Shown: piece by piece, positions 7,235 to 15,259 of the stretch
Numbering within the stretch: the stretch's first letter is position 1
Layout: every line of letters begins with the position of its first letter
The notes under the pieces: model-generated
Told to the model about the DNA's origin: nothing
Seen by the model: only the letters and a program-made list of their open reading frames with translations
The model's database searches: none
Translations under genes and position numbers: made by a program
DNA from: Patescibacteria group bacterium
Lineage (GTDB): Bacteria; Patescibacteriota; Patescibacteriia; Magasanikbacterales; GWA2-37-8
Length of the DNA: 54,354 nt
NCBI GenBank assembly: GCA_028688375.1
Contig: JAQTYG010000006.1
Span: 1-54,354, forward strand
Direction: 5' to 3'

Positions 7235-8767
7235 ATGAATATATACACCATCATCTGGATCGCCGGCCTGGTGGTCGCCCTGGGTGGCGGCATCGGCATC
7301 GGCTACGTTTGGCGCAAATCAGTCGCCAAGGCTCGCGCCAATTCCATGGAGGCCAAGGCGGAAAAATTAATGGCCGAAACAAAAACGAAATGCCAAGAAC
7401 TGGTTTTGCAGGCCAAAGAAAAAGCCGTGCAAATCATGGAGGAGGGAAAACGCGAAGAAAGAAAAATTCGCCAAGACATGCAGAGCGCTCAACAGCGTTT
7501 GGAGCGCCGGGAAACCATGTTTGACCAGAAACTTTTAGAGTTCCAGGACAAACAGACCAAACTGCAAGAAAAAATAGAATCAGTCAGCAAAATAAAAACC
7601 GAAATTGAACAATTGCGCGACCAAGAAGTGCAAAAATTGCAGGCCGTCGCCAACTTAACCCGCGAAGAGGCGAAAAATATTTTGTTGGTTAAGGTGGAGG
7701 AAGACAGCAAAAGCGATTTGCTTGGCCGAGTGATGAAAATGGAAAAAGAAGGCGCCGAATTCTACGAAGACAAGGCGCGAACAATAATCGTCAACGCCAT
7801 TCAGCGCTGCGCCTCGTCCCACGCCGCCGAAACCACCTCCACGGTGGTGGCCCTGCCCAACGACGAAATGAAAGGCAGAATTATCGGCAAAGAAGGACGC
7901 AACATCAAAGCGATTGAAAAACTGACCGGTTGTGAACTAATCATTGATGAAACGCCGGAAGTAATTACTGTCTCCGGCTTCTCCCCCATCCGCCGACAAG
8001 TGGCCAAATTGGCCCTGGAAAAATTGATGGAGGACGGGCGCATTCAGCCGGCGCGCATTGAAGAATTTGTGGAAAAAGCCAAACAGGATTTGGCTTTGGA
8101 TATCAAAAAAGCCGGCGAGGAAGCGCTCTATAAAATGAGCATCACCGGCATTGACCCGAAACTGGTCGGCATTATCGGCCGGCTAAAATACCGCACTTCC
8201 TATGGTCAAAATATTTTGAACCATTCCATGGAAGTCGGCTACCTCTCGGGTATCATCGCCGCCGAACTTGGCGTGGATGCGGCCAAAGCCAAAAAATGCG
8301 GCTTCTTCCACGACATCGGCAAATCAGTGGATCAGGAAACCCAGGGGTCGCATCCGGAAATCGGCTACGCCATTCTGAAAAAATTCAACATGGATGAAGA
8401 TCTCGCCCAAGCCGCGCTGACCCATCACCTGGACAAGGCTTACAATATATACTCGGTCATCGCCAAAGCGGCCGATGCCATCTCCTCTTCTCGAGTTGGC
8501 GCGCGCAAAGATTCTTACGAACAATTTGTCGCCCGCTTGGAAGAATTGGAAAAAGCCGCCGGCGGATTCCCGGGTATTGATAAGGTTTACGCCATTCAAG
8601 CCGGCCGTGAAGTACGTGTCTTTGTGAAGCCGAATGAAATCGACGACTACGCCGCTTATCAGTTGGCCAAAGACATCGCCAGAAAAATTGAACAGGAATT
8701 ACAGTACCCGGGTGAAATCCGTATTACCTTGATTCGCGAAACCAGGGTAACGGAATACGCAAAGTAA
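7235..8767 (+). CDS. rny: Ribonuclease Y
   Basis: 510 aa, the family's usual length, from the ATG at 7235 (MNIYTIIWIAGLVVALGGG); 17 upstream in-frame codons lie in the leader hairpin and are rejected. Membrane-anchored endoribonuclease that starts mRNA decay. An N-terminal transmembrane helix is followed by a long charged coiled coil (to about residue 175), a KH RNA-binding domain (GRIIGKEGRNIKAIEKLTG) and an HD metal-dependent catalytic domain (ILNHSMEVGYL, FFHDIGKSVD). Expression is probably controlled by the leader in front, whose hairpin covers the ribosome binding site. Ends with its own terminator. Confidence 0.96.
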   Translation: MNIYTIIWIAGLVVALGGGIGIGYVWRKSVAKARANSMEAKAEKLMAETKTKCQELVLQAKEKAVQIMEEGKREERKIRQDMQSAQQRLERRETMFDQKLLEFQDKQTKLQEKIESVSKIKTEIEQLRDQEVQKLQAVANLTREEAKNILLVKVEEDSKSDLLGRVMKMEKEGAEFYEDKARTIIVNAIQRCASSHAAETTSTVVALPNDEMKGRIIGKEGRNIKAIEKLTGCELIIDETPEVITVSGFSPIRRQVAKLALEKLMEDGRIQPARIEEFVEKAKQDLALDIKKAGEEALYKMSITGIDPKLVGIIGRLKYRTSYGQNILNHSMEVGYLSGIIAAELGVDAAKAKKCGFFHDIGKSVDQETQGSHPEIGYAILKKFNMDEDLAQAALTHHLDKAYNIYSVIAKAADAISSSRVGARKDSYEQFVARLEELEKAAGGFPGIDKVYAIQAGREVRVFVKPNEIDDYAAYQLAKDIARKIEQELQYPGEIRITLIRETRVTEYAK

Positions 8768-8770
8768 GAT

Positions 8771-8801
8771 TAAAAAATCCGCCGCTCGGCGGATTTTTTA
8801 A
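8771..8801 (+). terminator. rny terminator
   Basis: AAAAAATCCGCC, loop GCTC, GGCGGATTTTTTA: a strong A/T-flanked GC stem immediately after the stop. Confidence 0.85.
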
Positions 8802-8915
8802 TACAATTTTAGCTGTGGACAAGTATTTTGCCTATTCGTAGCCAAAAAAACGCCGACATGATATAATTGTGACATAAAATTATTACTTTAACTTCATCCG
8901 AAAGGGGGTGACACT

Positions 8916-9194
8916 ATGAATAAAGCAGGACTGGCACAAGTGCTATCGGAAAAATTAAATGTTTCTAAAAGAGAAACGGAAGACATGATCAACGCTTTGG
9001 TTGATGAAATTATCGCCGAATTGAAGAAGGGCGAAGAAGTGGTGTTGACCGGTTTCGGCGCGTTCAGCGCTAAACAGCGCGCCGCGCGCGTTGGCGTCAA
9101 CCCGCAAAATCCCACGGAAAAAATTAACATTCCAGCCGTGACTGTTCCGAAGTTTAAGGCCGGGAAGGCGTTAAAAGACGCGCTCAAATCGTAA
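8916..9194 (+). CDS. HU-family DNA-binding protein
   Basis: 92 aa, standard HU length. ATG at 8916 follows a GAAAGGGGGTG ribosome site and a TATAAT box at 8862-8867. Features are the helical N-terminal dimer half (MNKAGLAQVLSEKLNVSKRE), GFGAFS, and the arm with QRAARVGVNPQNP carrying the conserved Asn-Pro that intercalates in DNA. Nucleoid-associated, bends DNA. A second HU-like gene is at 26969; that one is more divergent. Confidence 0.93.
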   Translation: MNKAGLAQVLSEKLNVSKRETEDMINALVDEIIAELKKGEEVVLTGFGAFSAKQRAARVGVNPQNPTEKINIPAVTVPKFKAGKALKDALKS

Positions 9195-9205
9195 TTTTCA
9201 AACAC

Positions 9206-9243
9206 TAAAAAATCCCTCAACGAGTACTCGGGGGGATTTTTTG
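9206..9243 (+). terminator. HU gene terminator
   Basis: AAAAAATCCC, loop with an ACGAGTACTCG core, GGGGGATTTTTTG. Confidence 0.75.
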
Positions 9244-9249
9244 TTTTTG

Positions 9250-9284
9250 AAAAAAAAACGACCCGGCGCAGAATGCGCCGGGCC
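9250..9284 (-). terminator. purB terminator
   Basis: On the minus strand CCCGGCGCA-TTC-TGCGCCGGG is followed by TCGTTTTTTTTC. It ends the purB transcript between the convergent HU and purB genes. Confidence 0.8.
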
Positions 9285-9315
9285 ATGAAGGTTCGAACTT
9301 TCCCCCCTTGGAAGA

Positions 9316-10755
9316 TCAGCCCTTCCAATGAATTGAGTTGATGTAGTCAAGTGCCACGCAAACGATTACTTCCGTTTTCTTCGCCGCATCGCCGATGTAG
9401 CGGGATGGATCACGGAAGAGCTCCATGGTCTCGGGTGGGATGCTGTCGAACGCCTCGAACACCGCGACATCCGATTCACCGATGATGTCGAGGGCGCGCA
9501 AGAGCGAAACATCCTTTTCTTTGCAGACGGTCATCGCCCGCTCATTGATGAGCTTGTGCGCGTCGCCCGGGTAGCCGGCCATCTGCATGGCGATGTACAA
9601 CGGCTCGGCCAGAATCTTATCACCGGCCATCGCCATATTCCGCCCGCACGCGGTACCGTCCACCGTCAGCCGTTCCAAGAAGGTCACACCGGCGGCGTTT
9701 TTGCGCAAAAGCGTCGATATCTGCTGGTACAGGTTGATCACCATGATCGGGAAATCGCGGTAGACGGAACTACCGGTGAGGTCACGCTGGTGCTCGGAGA
9801 TGAGCGTATCCATCACCTTGCCGAACTCATTCCTGTTTTTCGTGAACATCCCCTCCATGTTCTCGAAGTTGATCGGGTTGCGCTTGTGCGCCATGGTGGA
9901 CGAGCCGACCTGTCCGGCCTCGAATGCCTCGGCCACCTCGTTTATCTCCGAACGCATCAGGTGGCGCGCGTCCCGTCCGAACTGGGCGAACGCGCCCGAG
10001 CAGAGCAAAGTAGAAAAAAGGTAGTTGGCCATGGGCTCGGGCGGTAAGATCTGCGTGCTGATAGCCGCCGGTATCATCTGGAGCTTTTCCAGTACGATGT
10101 CCTCGAATCGCCCGTGCCTGGCAAAGCCGAGAGCGACCTGAGCGTTGTGCGCGCCGACCGCGCCGGAAATCTTGCCACGCAACTCCTCAGCCCACTCGTC
10201 CATGGACTTGGCGTTGAACACGAACCGTTGCAGGACGGTAGCCAGCCAGAAGCCGACCGTAATGGGCAGGGCGTGCTGGCCGTGCGTCCGGCCGATCTGC
10301 ACCTGGTGGGCGTTGTTCTCCACAAGCTTGGCGAAAATGCGGATGACGTCCTTGAGACGCGGTCTGATGACTTCCCGGTGCGCCTCGCGAAACATCAGCG
10401 ACCGCGCCGTGTCCACCACGTCGTAGCTGGTGAGCGGCACGTGCACCCAGGGGTGCAACGGCGCCGGCAGGATTTCCTTCATCGCCAGCACCAGCGCTCG
10501 AATGTCGTGCTTGGTCTTCTCGCGCTCGATCTTGTCCACGTAGGTCGTCGGAATACCGACCAGTTTCTCGTGCATCTCGGGCGTGATGAGGTCGAGCAGG
10601 CCCTTGTCGAACGCGCCGGCCTCGGCCAGCGTCTTCATTGCCGCCAACTCCACCTCCACCATCCAGCGCATCAGGTTGTCGTAGCCGAAGTACGGCACGA
10701 GTTCCTTGGGCTGGTACCTGGGGTAGCCGGGCAAAGCCAAATTTCTTTCTCCCAT
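9316..10755 (-). CDS. purB: Adenylosuccinate lyase
   Basis: 479 aa from the ATG at 10755, with an AAGGAGC ribosome site upstream. It cleaves adenylosuccinate to AMP and SAICAR to AICAR, both with loss of fumarate. The fumarase/aspartase signature SSTMAHKRNPINFENMEGM is intact (flexible catalytic loop with the Ser), and TSYDVVDTARSLMF and GRTHGQHALP hold the conserved Thr/Ser and His. Codon use is notably GC-rich (GAG, AAG, CTG/CTC) compared with rny or infB. No other purine gene is nearby, so it may serve AMP salvage rather than a full pathway (inference). Confidence 0.95.
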   Translation of the reverse strand: MGERNLALPGYPRYQPKELVPYFGYDNLMRWMVEVELAAMKTLAEAGAFDKGLLDLITPEMHEKLVGIPTTYVDKIEREKTKHDIRALVLAMKEILPAPLHPWVHVPLTSYDVVDTARSLMFREAHREVIRPRLKDVIRIFAKLVENNAHQVQIGRTHGQHALPITVGFWLATVLQRFVFNAKSMDEWAEELRGKISGAVGAHNAQVALGFARHGRFEDIVLEKLQMIPAAISTQILPPEPMANYLFSTLLCSGAFAQFGRDARHLMRSEINEVAEAFEAGQVGSSTMAHKRNPINFENMEGMFTKNRNEFGKVMDTLISEHQRDLTGSSVYRDFPIMVINLYQQISTLLRKNAAGVTFLERLTVDGTACGRNMAMAGDKILAEPLYIAMQMAGYPGDAHKLINERAMTVCKEKDVSLLRALDIIGESDVAVFEAFDSIPPETMELFRDPSRYIGDAAKKTEVIVCVALDYINSIHWKG

Positions 10756-11003
10756 TTTTTGCTCCTTCCTTTTTTGTGGAATGTGCGAAAGTTGTTTTTC
10801 GTGAGTTTATATAAACACAAAAGAGTCGGTATGTCAAGATCGAAATCGTGAATAATTTGAAAATTTTAGCATTGAAAATTGATTTAAAATTGAAAATTAA
10901 AAATTAAAAATTTGGTCATATTAGGTATTGACTAAAATGACCAAATATGCTTACATATCCTTAGTACTCTAACAACTCACCCGAACAAAAACAGGGGGAT
11001 AAA
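10756..11003. other. Intergenic gap with AT microrepeat
   Basis: Contains the purB ribosome site and leader, then a degenerate array of TTGAAAATT/AAAAATTAAAA units (about 10855-10915), then the leader of the next operon with an AGGGGG ribosome site. No ORF or RNA recognised. Confidence 0.5.
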
Positions 11004-11471
11004 ATGCAAATAGAAAACAAAGACCTGCTGACTGTTGTCGGCGGAGACTGCACCCTCCGGGACATCCTGGACGGCGCCGTCATCCCTGACATGCTGTCGG
11101 TGGAGGACATCATTTTTCTCTGGCCGTTCTTGTCTCAAGACCGGCGCGCGGAACTGGCACCGCAGATCAAGCATCTGACCGGCTCTCTGCCCAACTCGCC
11201 CGTCAACTTCGGCGATTGGCAAAAGTTCTACCGCGACGCGCCACCCAGCAGTTTTGAATCGCGTCTCGCCATTCTGGAAATGGCTCGACTCGCCGTGTCC
11301 TTCCGCGAATGGCTGAACGTGTTTCTCTTCGCCGAAGCTGATCATCTGCCACTCAAGCGCCTGGCCGCGAAACAACTGCTGGAAACCGCCGTCACCCAGC
11401 TGGAAAGCAATGTCGCCATGAGAAAATACCGGGAAATGTTCCCGGCCACCATGCCCAAGGAGGAAGCATGA
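11004..11471 (+). CDS. Unknown helical protein (155 aa)
   Basis: Not recognised. ATG at 11004 follows an AGGGGGAT ribosome site. Predicted all-helical and soluble, with LSQDRRAELAPQI and RLAILEMARLAVSFREWLNV as amphipathic helices. Its stop overlaps the next start (ATGA), so the pair is translationally coupled. Codon use is GC-rich like purB. A role together with the downstream protein is likely, but nothing in the sequence says which. Confidence 0.7.
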   Translation: MQIENKDLLTVVGGDCTLRDILDGAVIPDMLSVEDIIFLWPFLSQDRRAELAPQIKHLTGSLPNSPVNFGDWQKFYRDAPPSSFESRLAILEMARLAVSFREWLNVFLFAEADHLPLKRLAAKQLLETAVTQLESNVAMRKYREMFPATMPKEEA

Positions 11472-11923
11472 GCAGGCAAAAAAATGACATGGACCAACTC
11501 CACTGGTACGTGGAGCCGGCGGGTACGGAGGCGGTGCGCAAAAACACCAACGAGGTGATCGCCGACTTCCTGGCGAACAAAGGCCGTGCCGTGGAAAAAT
11601 GCTACCACGAGTTCACCGAAGAAGACGGCACGCCTCATCAGGTCTGGGAACTCACCCGCGAGGAGCTCATCTGCCTCGACGAGGCGAGCAAGAAAAGCGA
11701 CGCCATCCGATTCAACGTCTACCGGCGCCACGAACTGGCCAAGACGATCGCGTTCTGGCCGCCCGCCTACTGGCCACGCAATTCTGTGAGACGAGCCAAT
11801 CAGCATGCGCTGAAAAAAGACCCAAAGGTCGTCTCGGCAGAAAAAAAGCTCGAGCGGATTCTCAAGGCCCGGGCGCTTTCCGAGCGCAAACGGACTCTCG
11901 ATGATCTCCTCAGCAGGAAGTAG
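11468..11923 (+). CDS. Unknown basic protein (151 aa)
   Basis: Not recognised. It starts in a 4-nt overlap with the preceding gene. Acidic/aromatic N-terminal half (DQLHWYVEPAG, CYHEFTEEDGTPHQVWELT) and a strongly basic, helical C-terminal half (SAEKKLERILKARALSERK). No signal peptide or membrane span. Ends before a strong terminator, making a two-gene operon. Confidence 0.7.
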   Translation: MSRQKNDMDQLHWYVEPAGTEAVRKNTNEVIADFLANKGRAVEKCYHEFTEEDGTPHQVWELTREELICLDEASKKSDAIRFNVYRRHELAKTIAFWPPAYWPRNSVRRANQHALKKDPKVVSAEKKLERILKARALSERKRTLDDLLSRK

Positions 11924-11972
11924 CAGGCAGTTCTTTCCAAAAAACGGCGCTCCCGGCCGTTCCCCAAAAAAC

Positions 11973-12000
11973 CAAAGGCGGCGATTTCCATCGCCGCCTT
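11973..12000 (+). terminator. Terminator of the two-gene operon
   Basis: AAAGGCGGCGA, loop TTTCCA, TCGCCGCCTT. The T-tract is replaced by TTAAAAATTTC, so efficiency on the plus strand is uncertain. Confidence 0.55.
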
Positions 12001-12027
12001 AAAAATTTCTAAAAATTTTTTCCGATC

Positions 12028-12642
12028 TTACTCAGTTGCCTTTATAATACTCACTGCGACCACTTGCTCACCCACAGTAAAATTGATAACGTATTGGGCA
12101 TTTTCGTTTCCAGCCATTATCAAGGCGGTGCCGGTATCTACGCCACTACTAAGAATCTGCATGCCTTGGTCGGTAAGTTCTTTGCTAAAAGTGCCGACAT
12201 CAGCCGCGGTAGTCAAACGAGAGACCTCGAATGATGCCATGCCGGAACCCTTACCTTCTCCCATGCCATAATATCCGCTGGAAAAAGCCACCAACTTTGC
12301 CTTGCCGAAAACTTTTTCCACAAGACCCCGCGCTTCAGCTGACACCGCGCGAGAAGTATCATCATAAGCGGCGAACTCCTGTGTTTCATTAAATTTATCT
12401 TCGGGCGTCATGGCCGCCTCTTTGGCCTCGTCTTTAGCCGCCTGCTTGGCCATCTCTTCGGCTAACGAAGCGGAGATACCCCCACCTCCCAGCAACCCCC
12501 CAGCCGCGCCACCATACATTTCCTTTAAAATCTGCGCCGCCAAGCGCCGTTCTTGCCAGCGATTATAGCCCCAATAGGCGCCACCGGCCACGACCACCAC
12601 GCCCAACACGATGAGCACGGTAGTAAGTGTTTTTTTGTCCAT
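12028..12642 (-). CDS. Membrane-anchored unknown protein (204 aa)
   Basis: ATG at 12642 (MDKKTLTTVLIVLGVVVVAGG) preferred over a GTG six bases earlier. One N-terminal membrane helix, then a basic stretch, a Gly-rich linker, an Ala/Glu-rich helix and a small alpha/beta domain that ends QYVINFTVGEQVVAVSIIKA. The topology suggests an outward-facing domain tethered to the membrane. The family is not recognised. It is the last chromosomal gene before the tRNA-Glu island. Confidence 0.7.
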   Translation of the reverse strand: MDKKTLTTVLIVLGVVVVAGGAYWGYNRWQERRLAAQILKEMYGGAAGGLLGGGGISASLAEEMAKQAAKDEAKEAAMTPEDKFNETQEFAAYDDTSRAVSAEARGLVEKVFGKAKLVAFSSGYYGMGEGKGSGMASFEVSRLTTAADVGTFSKELTDQGMQILSSGVDTGTALIMAGNENAQYVINFTVGEQVVAVSIIKATE

Positions 12643-12695
12643 AAACACAAACTTAAGAATTAATAAATATTACCCCTATATCATACTCCCTTCTA

Positions 12696-12724
12696 TTGAC
12701 TTTTTCAAAGAAATGTAGTATGAT
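12696..12724 (+). promoter_or_regulatory. tRNA promoter
   Basis: TTGACT (12696-12701), 17 nt, TATGAT (12719-12724), directly upstream of the tRNA-Glu pseudogene and tRNA-Glu. Confidence 0.75.
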
Positions 12725-12751
12725 ATGCCGGTGTTTTGAAATTTTTCACTT

Positions 12752-12845
12752 GGCCCCATCGTCTAGTGGTTAGCCAGCCCAAGGCTGGTCCGCCTCGGGC
12801 GGAGACACCTCGCGTTTGTTGAGAAATATAAATTCGAACACACAA
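12752..12845 (+). pseudogene. tRNA-Glu pseudogene interrupted by a double mini-hairpin
   Basis: GGCCCCATCGTCTAGTGGTT and AG match the intact tRNA-Glu 5' end exactly. A 30-nt insert (12774-12803) then makes two adjacent perfect hairpins, CCAGCC-CAA-GGCTGG and TCCGCC-TCG-GGCGGA, after which GACACCTCGC resumes the tRNA before it decays (anticodon arm and T-arm no longer pair). It shares the promoter with the functional gene. Confidence 0.65.
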
Positions 12846-12855
12846 CTTATCATTT

Positions 12856-12927
12856 GGCCCCATCGTCTAGTGGTTAGGACACCTCGCTTTCAATGAGGTA
12901 ACACGGGTTCGATTCCCGTTGGGGCTA
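12856..12927 (+). tRNA. tRNA-Glu (UUC)
   Basis: The acceptor GGCCCCA pairs with TGGGGCT (one G-U); anticodon loop CTTTCAA gives UUC; T-arm ACGGG-TTCGATT-CCCGT is perfect; CCA is not encoded. Its 3' half is the integration target of the downstream island; the last 13 codons of the recombinase on the other strand overlap it. Confidence 0.95.
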
Positions 12928-14422
12928 CAAAAGAGGAATTGGCTAGCGCCAAATCCTTTTTTATTTGTAAGATTGGCGATAATTTCGGGGTTTGAAATTT
13001 AATATAGTCATAAACCGGCTTTTCAGCAAAAATCAAACTCTGCAGTTTAATCCTTTGCTCGCATGTTGCCTCTTCCCAGTGGCGCGGCAACGCCTTGAAA
13101 AAGTCAAAAACATAATCAACCGCCTCATCAATATTAAACTCGCTAACTCTAACTTCGCTCAAATTCGCCTCCATTTCATTGAGCTCACTTCTTAATTTAT
13201 CGAATGCCTCTTTAAAATCATCATCGGGCAATAATTCTTTTTTCTTCATTTCGATAAGCTTGGCCTTCTCATTTTTTAAACTTTCGGTCCTTTTCAATTG
13301 CCTCTCCCTGTCGGAGTTAATACGTTTGTACTCATCTTGCCAAACATCAAGAATAACTGCTTTGAAAGATTTTGCAAATTTATCTGTTGGGACAATGTCT
13401 TTTAAATAGTCGACAAAGTCATTTTCTATCTTTTTCTTAGCGATAGATTTTTTTGATGCGCAATCTTTATTATAACAGCGATAGTATGGATATTCGCCGC
13501 CGCATTTACCGGTGGAAAAATAAGCGGTTAGTGGCCGGCCACAATATGCACAAATAACAAAATGCTTTAGCGCGAATGCTTCCGACGGCCGGCTCCGAGA
13601 AATATTATCGGCCTTATTATTACGCCGAAGAACCGCCTGACATTTATAAAACAATTCCTCACTAATGAGCCTTTCATGCGTTCCGTTATCAAGATCTTCG
13701 CCCTTGCTTGTCATAACCCCAATAAAGAACTTACAGGTAATTATCCTATTCATCAACTGCGACGACACTTCCCCTCCTTTCCACGCCCGTAATCCCTTTT
13801 TGTTTATTTCGCGCCTAATTTCTTCAAGTGTATACGAGCCGGTCGCGTACTGTTCAAAGGCCCAACGTATTATCGGCGCACGTTTTTCGTCTAAAACGAT
13901 TGTCTTTCTGTTCGTTTCGTCTCTGCCGTTTAAGTAGCCAAACGGCGCTTTCCAACACCAGATACCCTGTTCTAATTTTTCGCGCATGCAGGCCGTCACT
14001 CTCTGACTTTTGATATCATTATCGAACTGCGCGCTGGCCGCCATAATATTTCCGATAAATTTGCCTGTTGGGGTTTCGTCTATCGCCTCGGTGGTTGATA
14101 TCAGCTTAATACCTAACTTACTCAAAAAAACTAAAATATTTGAATAGTCATTAACATTCCTGGAAAGTCTGTCCACCTTATAAACCATCAAACAATCTAT
14201 GCCTCTGCCTTTCTGCGCGCAGAACTTCAACATTTCTTGCAGGCCAGGTCTATCCACTGTTTTCGCAGACTCGCCGTCATCATGAAACATCTTAACCACT
14301 TCAATATGGTTTGCCTCTGCATAACTTACGCAATTTTTCTTTTGTTGTTCCAAACTAACACCAAATTGGGCTTGGTCTTCGGTAGACACCCTATAATATA
14401 TTACTGCTTTTTTACTCTCCAT
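12890..14422 (-). CDS. Large serine recombinase (integrase of the tRNA-Glu island)
   Basis: 510 aa from the ATG at 14422 (MESKKAVIYYRVSTEDQ); 57 further in-frame codons upstream lie in a structured leader and are rejected. The resolvase domain has catalytic Ser13 in YYRVSTEDQ, KVDRLSRN and QRVTACMREKL. A recombinase domain (WKAPFGYLNGRDET), a zinc ribbon (CAYCGRPL with YRCYNKDC) and a coiled coil follow. It should cut and rejoin attP and attB by a Ser-DNA intermediate. The last residues (SSFVAPTGIEPVLPH) are the antisense reading of tRNA-Glu: the stop codon comes from the target, so excision would change the C-terminus. Recombinase-att overlap of this kind fits an integrated state. Confidence 0.9.
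   Translation of the reverse strand: MESKKAVIYYRVSTEDQAQFGVSLEQQKKNCVSYAEANHIEVVKMFHDDGESAKTVDRPGLQEMLKFCAQKGRGIDCLMVYKVDRLSRNVNDYSNILVFLSKLGIKLISTTEAIDETPTGKFIGNIMAASAQFDNDIKSQRVTACMREKLEQGIWCWKAPFGYLNGRDETNRKTIVLDEKRAPIIRWAFEQYATGSYTLEEIRREINKKGLRAWKGGEVSSQLMNRIITCKFFIGVMTSKGEDLDNGTHERLISEELFYKCQAVLRRNNKADNISRSRPSEAFALKHFVICAYCGRPLTAYFSTGKCGGEYPYYRCYNKDCASKKSIAKKKIENDFVDYLKDIVPTDKFAKSFKAVILDVWQDEYKRINSDRERQLKRTESLKNEKAKLIEMKKKELLPDDDFKEAFDKLRSELNEMEANLSEVRVSEFNIDEAVDYVFDFFKALPRHWEEATCEQRIKLQSLIFAEKPVYDYIKFQTPKLSPILQIKKDLALANSSFVAPTGIEPVLPH
12910..12928. repeat. attL-like core in tRNA-Glu
   Basis: CGATTCCCGTTGGGGCTAC, exactly repeated at 24096-24114. The inner part CGTTGGGGCTACAAA recurs at 24319-24333. 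Confidence 0.75.
12934..12964 (+). terminator. tRNA-Glu terminator
   Basis: AGGAATTGGC, loop TAGC, GCCAAATCCT, TTTTTTATTTG. The same bases encode the end of the recombinase on the other strand. Confidence 0.7.
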
Positions 14423-14593
14423 ATAATTTATAAAACAAAAAAGGACGGTTATGCGCTCTGAACCCAACACACCAAGAAGGCTGTTGAAGCGATAACCGCC
14501 CCAATTCTGTGCCAAATAATTTTGGCAAAAAAAATCTTGATGCGTTAAGTTGGGTTCACATATATTATACAGTATTTGCCTGCTTTTCGGCAA
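14423..14593 (-). promoter_or_regulatory. Promoter and pseudoknot-like leader of the recombinase
   Basis: Minus-strand promoter: -35 TTGCCG (14593-14588), 18 nt, -10 TATAAT (14569-14564). The predicted start is at the first base of TGAACCCAAC (14558-14549). That segment pairs perfectly with 14468-14459 (GTTGGGTTCA as RNA), while ATAACCG/CGGTTAT with GCG/CGC (14498-14489 and 14456-14446) encloses it: A-B-A'-B' order, i.e. an H-type pseudoknot or two alternative helices. No ribosome binding site is seen before the ATG. Confidence 0.5.
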
Positions 14594-14756
14594 TATTTAC
14601 CTTCGTTATGCCGGCGCTTGCTCTCGCCCGCGTTAATTGTCTAAAAGCCAGCCGAGCAAATTGATATTGAACATCACGAATACGCCCAATCTCTTCGTCG
14701 GAAAGATCTCGAGCTTCGTCTCCCATTATTTCTTTGTATTTACTTAGGCTGATCAT
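14565..14756 (-). CDS. Unknown 63-aa protein
   Basis: Not recognised. Helical, charged (DEARDLSDEEIGRIRDVQYQ), no membrane span. It overlaps the end of the upstream winged-helix gene by 17 nt, so it is probably coupled to it. Its stop codon lies on the -10 box of the recombinase promoter. Confidence 0.6.
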   Translation of the reverse strand: MISLSKYKEIMGDEARDLSDEEIGRIRDVQYQFARLAFRQLTRARASAGITKVNIAEKQANTV

Positions 14757-15204
14757 TTTGTTTTTTTGCTTCTATTCTTTTTTTATACTGTTCGCACACG
14801 GCCGGATTAGAAACGCTTAGTCCTTCTAACATTTTTTCCATGCTATCAATAATATTTTGATTTTTTTCTTCCTTGGTATATTCCTTTATCTCTTCCTTAG
14901 GTACGACCAGGCCTGACGGTATTACACCGTCAAACCGCACACTCAATATTTTCAGTTCGGACGCTCTCCCTATTTTGTATTCCGAGCGTCTTACCAAACC
15001 GTACGCCTCCAACAGTTTAATTGCTCTACCGACTGTTTCTTTGTTCATGCTCAAATATTCTCCTATTTTTCTATAACCAATAAACGTACGGCCTTCGGCG
15101 TTACAATGACAGCACAACGCAATATATACCATTTGTGCTTTGTGCTTTTTGAGGTCTCGTGCATATACACGAATAAAGTTGTCTGGAATCCAAAATCTAG
15201 CCAT
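14740..15204 (-). CDS. Winged-helix DNA-binding protein (replication/regulator type)
   Basis: 154 aa. The N-terminal 90 residues form a clear winged helix: IALCCHCNAEGRTFIGYRKI, EYLSMNKETVGRAIKLLEAY, GLVRRSEYKIG. This layout (helix-turn-helix after a short DxxxH-type start and a two-stranded wing) is common in plasmid and phage replication initiators or accessory helix-turn-helix proteins. The C-terminus is a charged tail (EEIKEYTKEEKNQN). Cytoplasmic; DNA target unknown. It may be the nearest thing to a replication protein in the island, but that is inference. Confidence 0.7.
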   Translation of the reverse strand: MARFWIPDNFIRVYARDLKKHKAQMVYIALCCHCNAEGRTFIGYRKIGEYLSMNKETVGRAIKLLEAYGLVRRSEYKIGRASELKILSVRFDGVIPSGLVVPKEEIKEYTKEEKNQNIIDSMEKMLEGLSVSNPAVCEQYKKRIEAKKQNDQPK

Positions 15205-15259
15205 ATATCATATTACTAACTCGCGCGCGCGCGTATAAGCGGCGGGAAACTCCGGATAT

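Noticed and set aside
10114-10851. Long open frame antisense to purB
   Set aside because: Shadow of a GC-rich gene; His/Arg-rich nonsense composition and no ribosome site.
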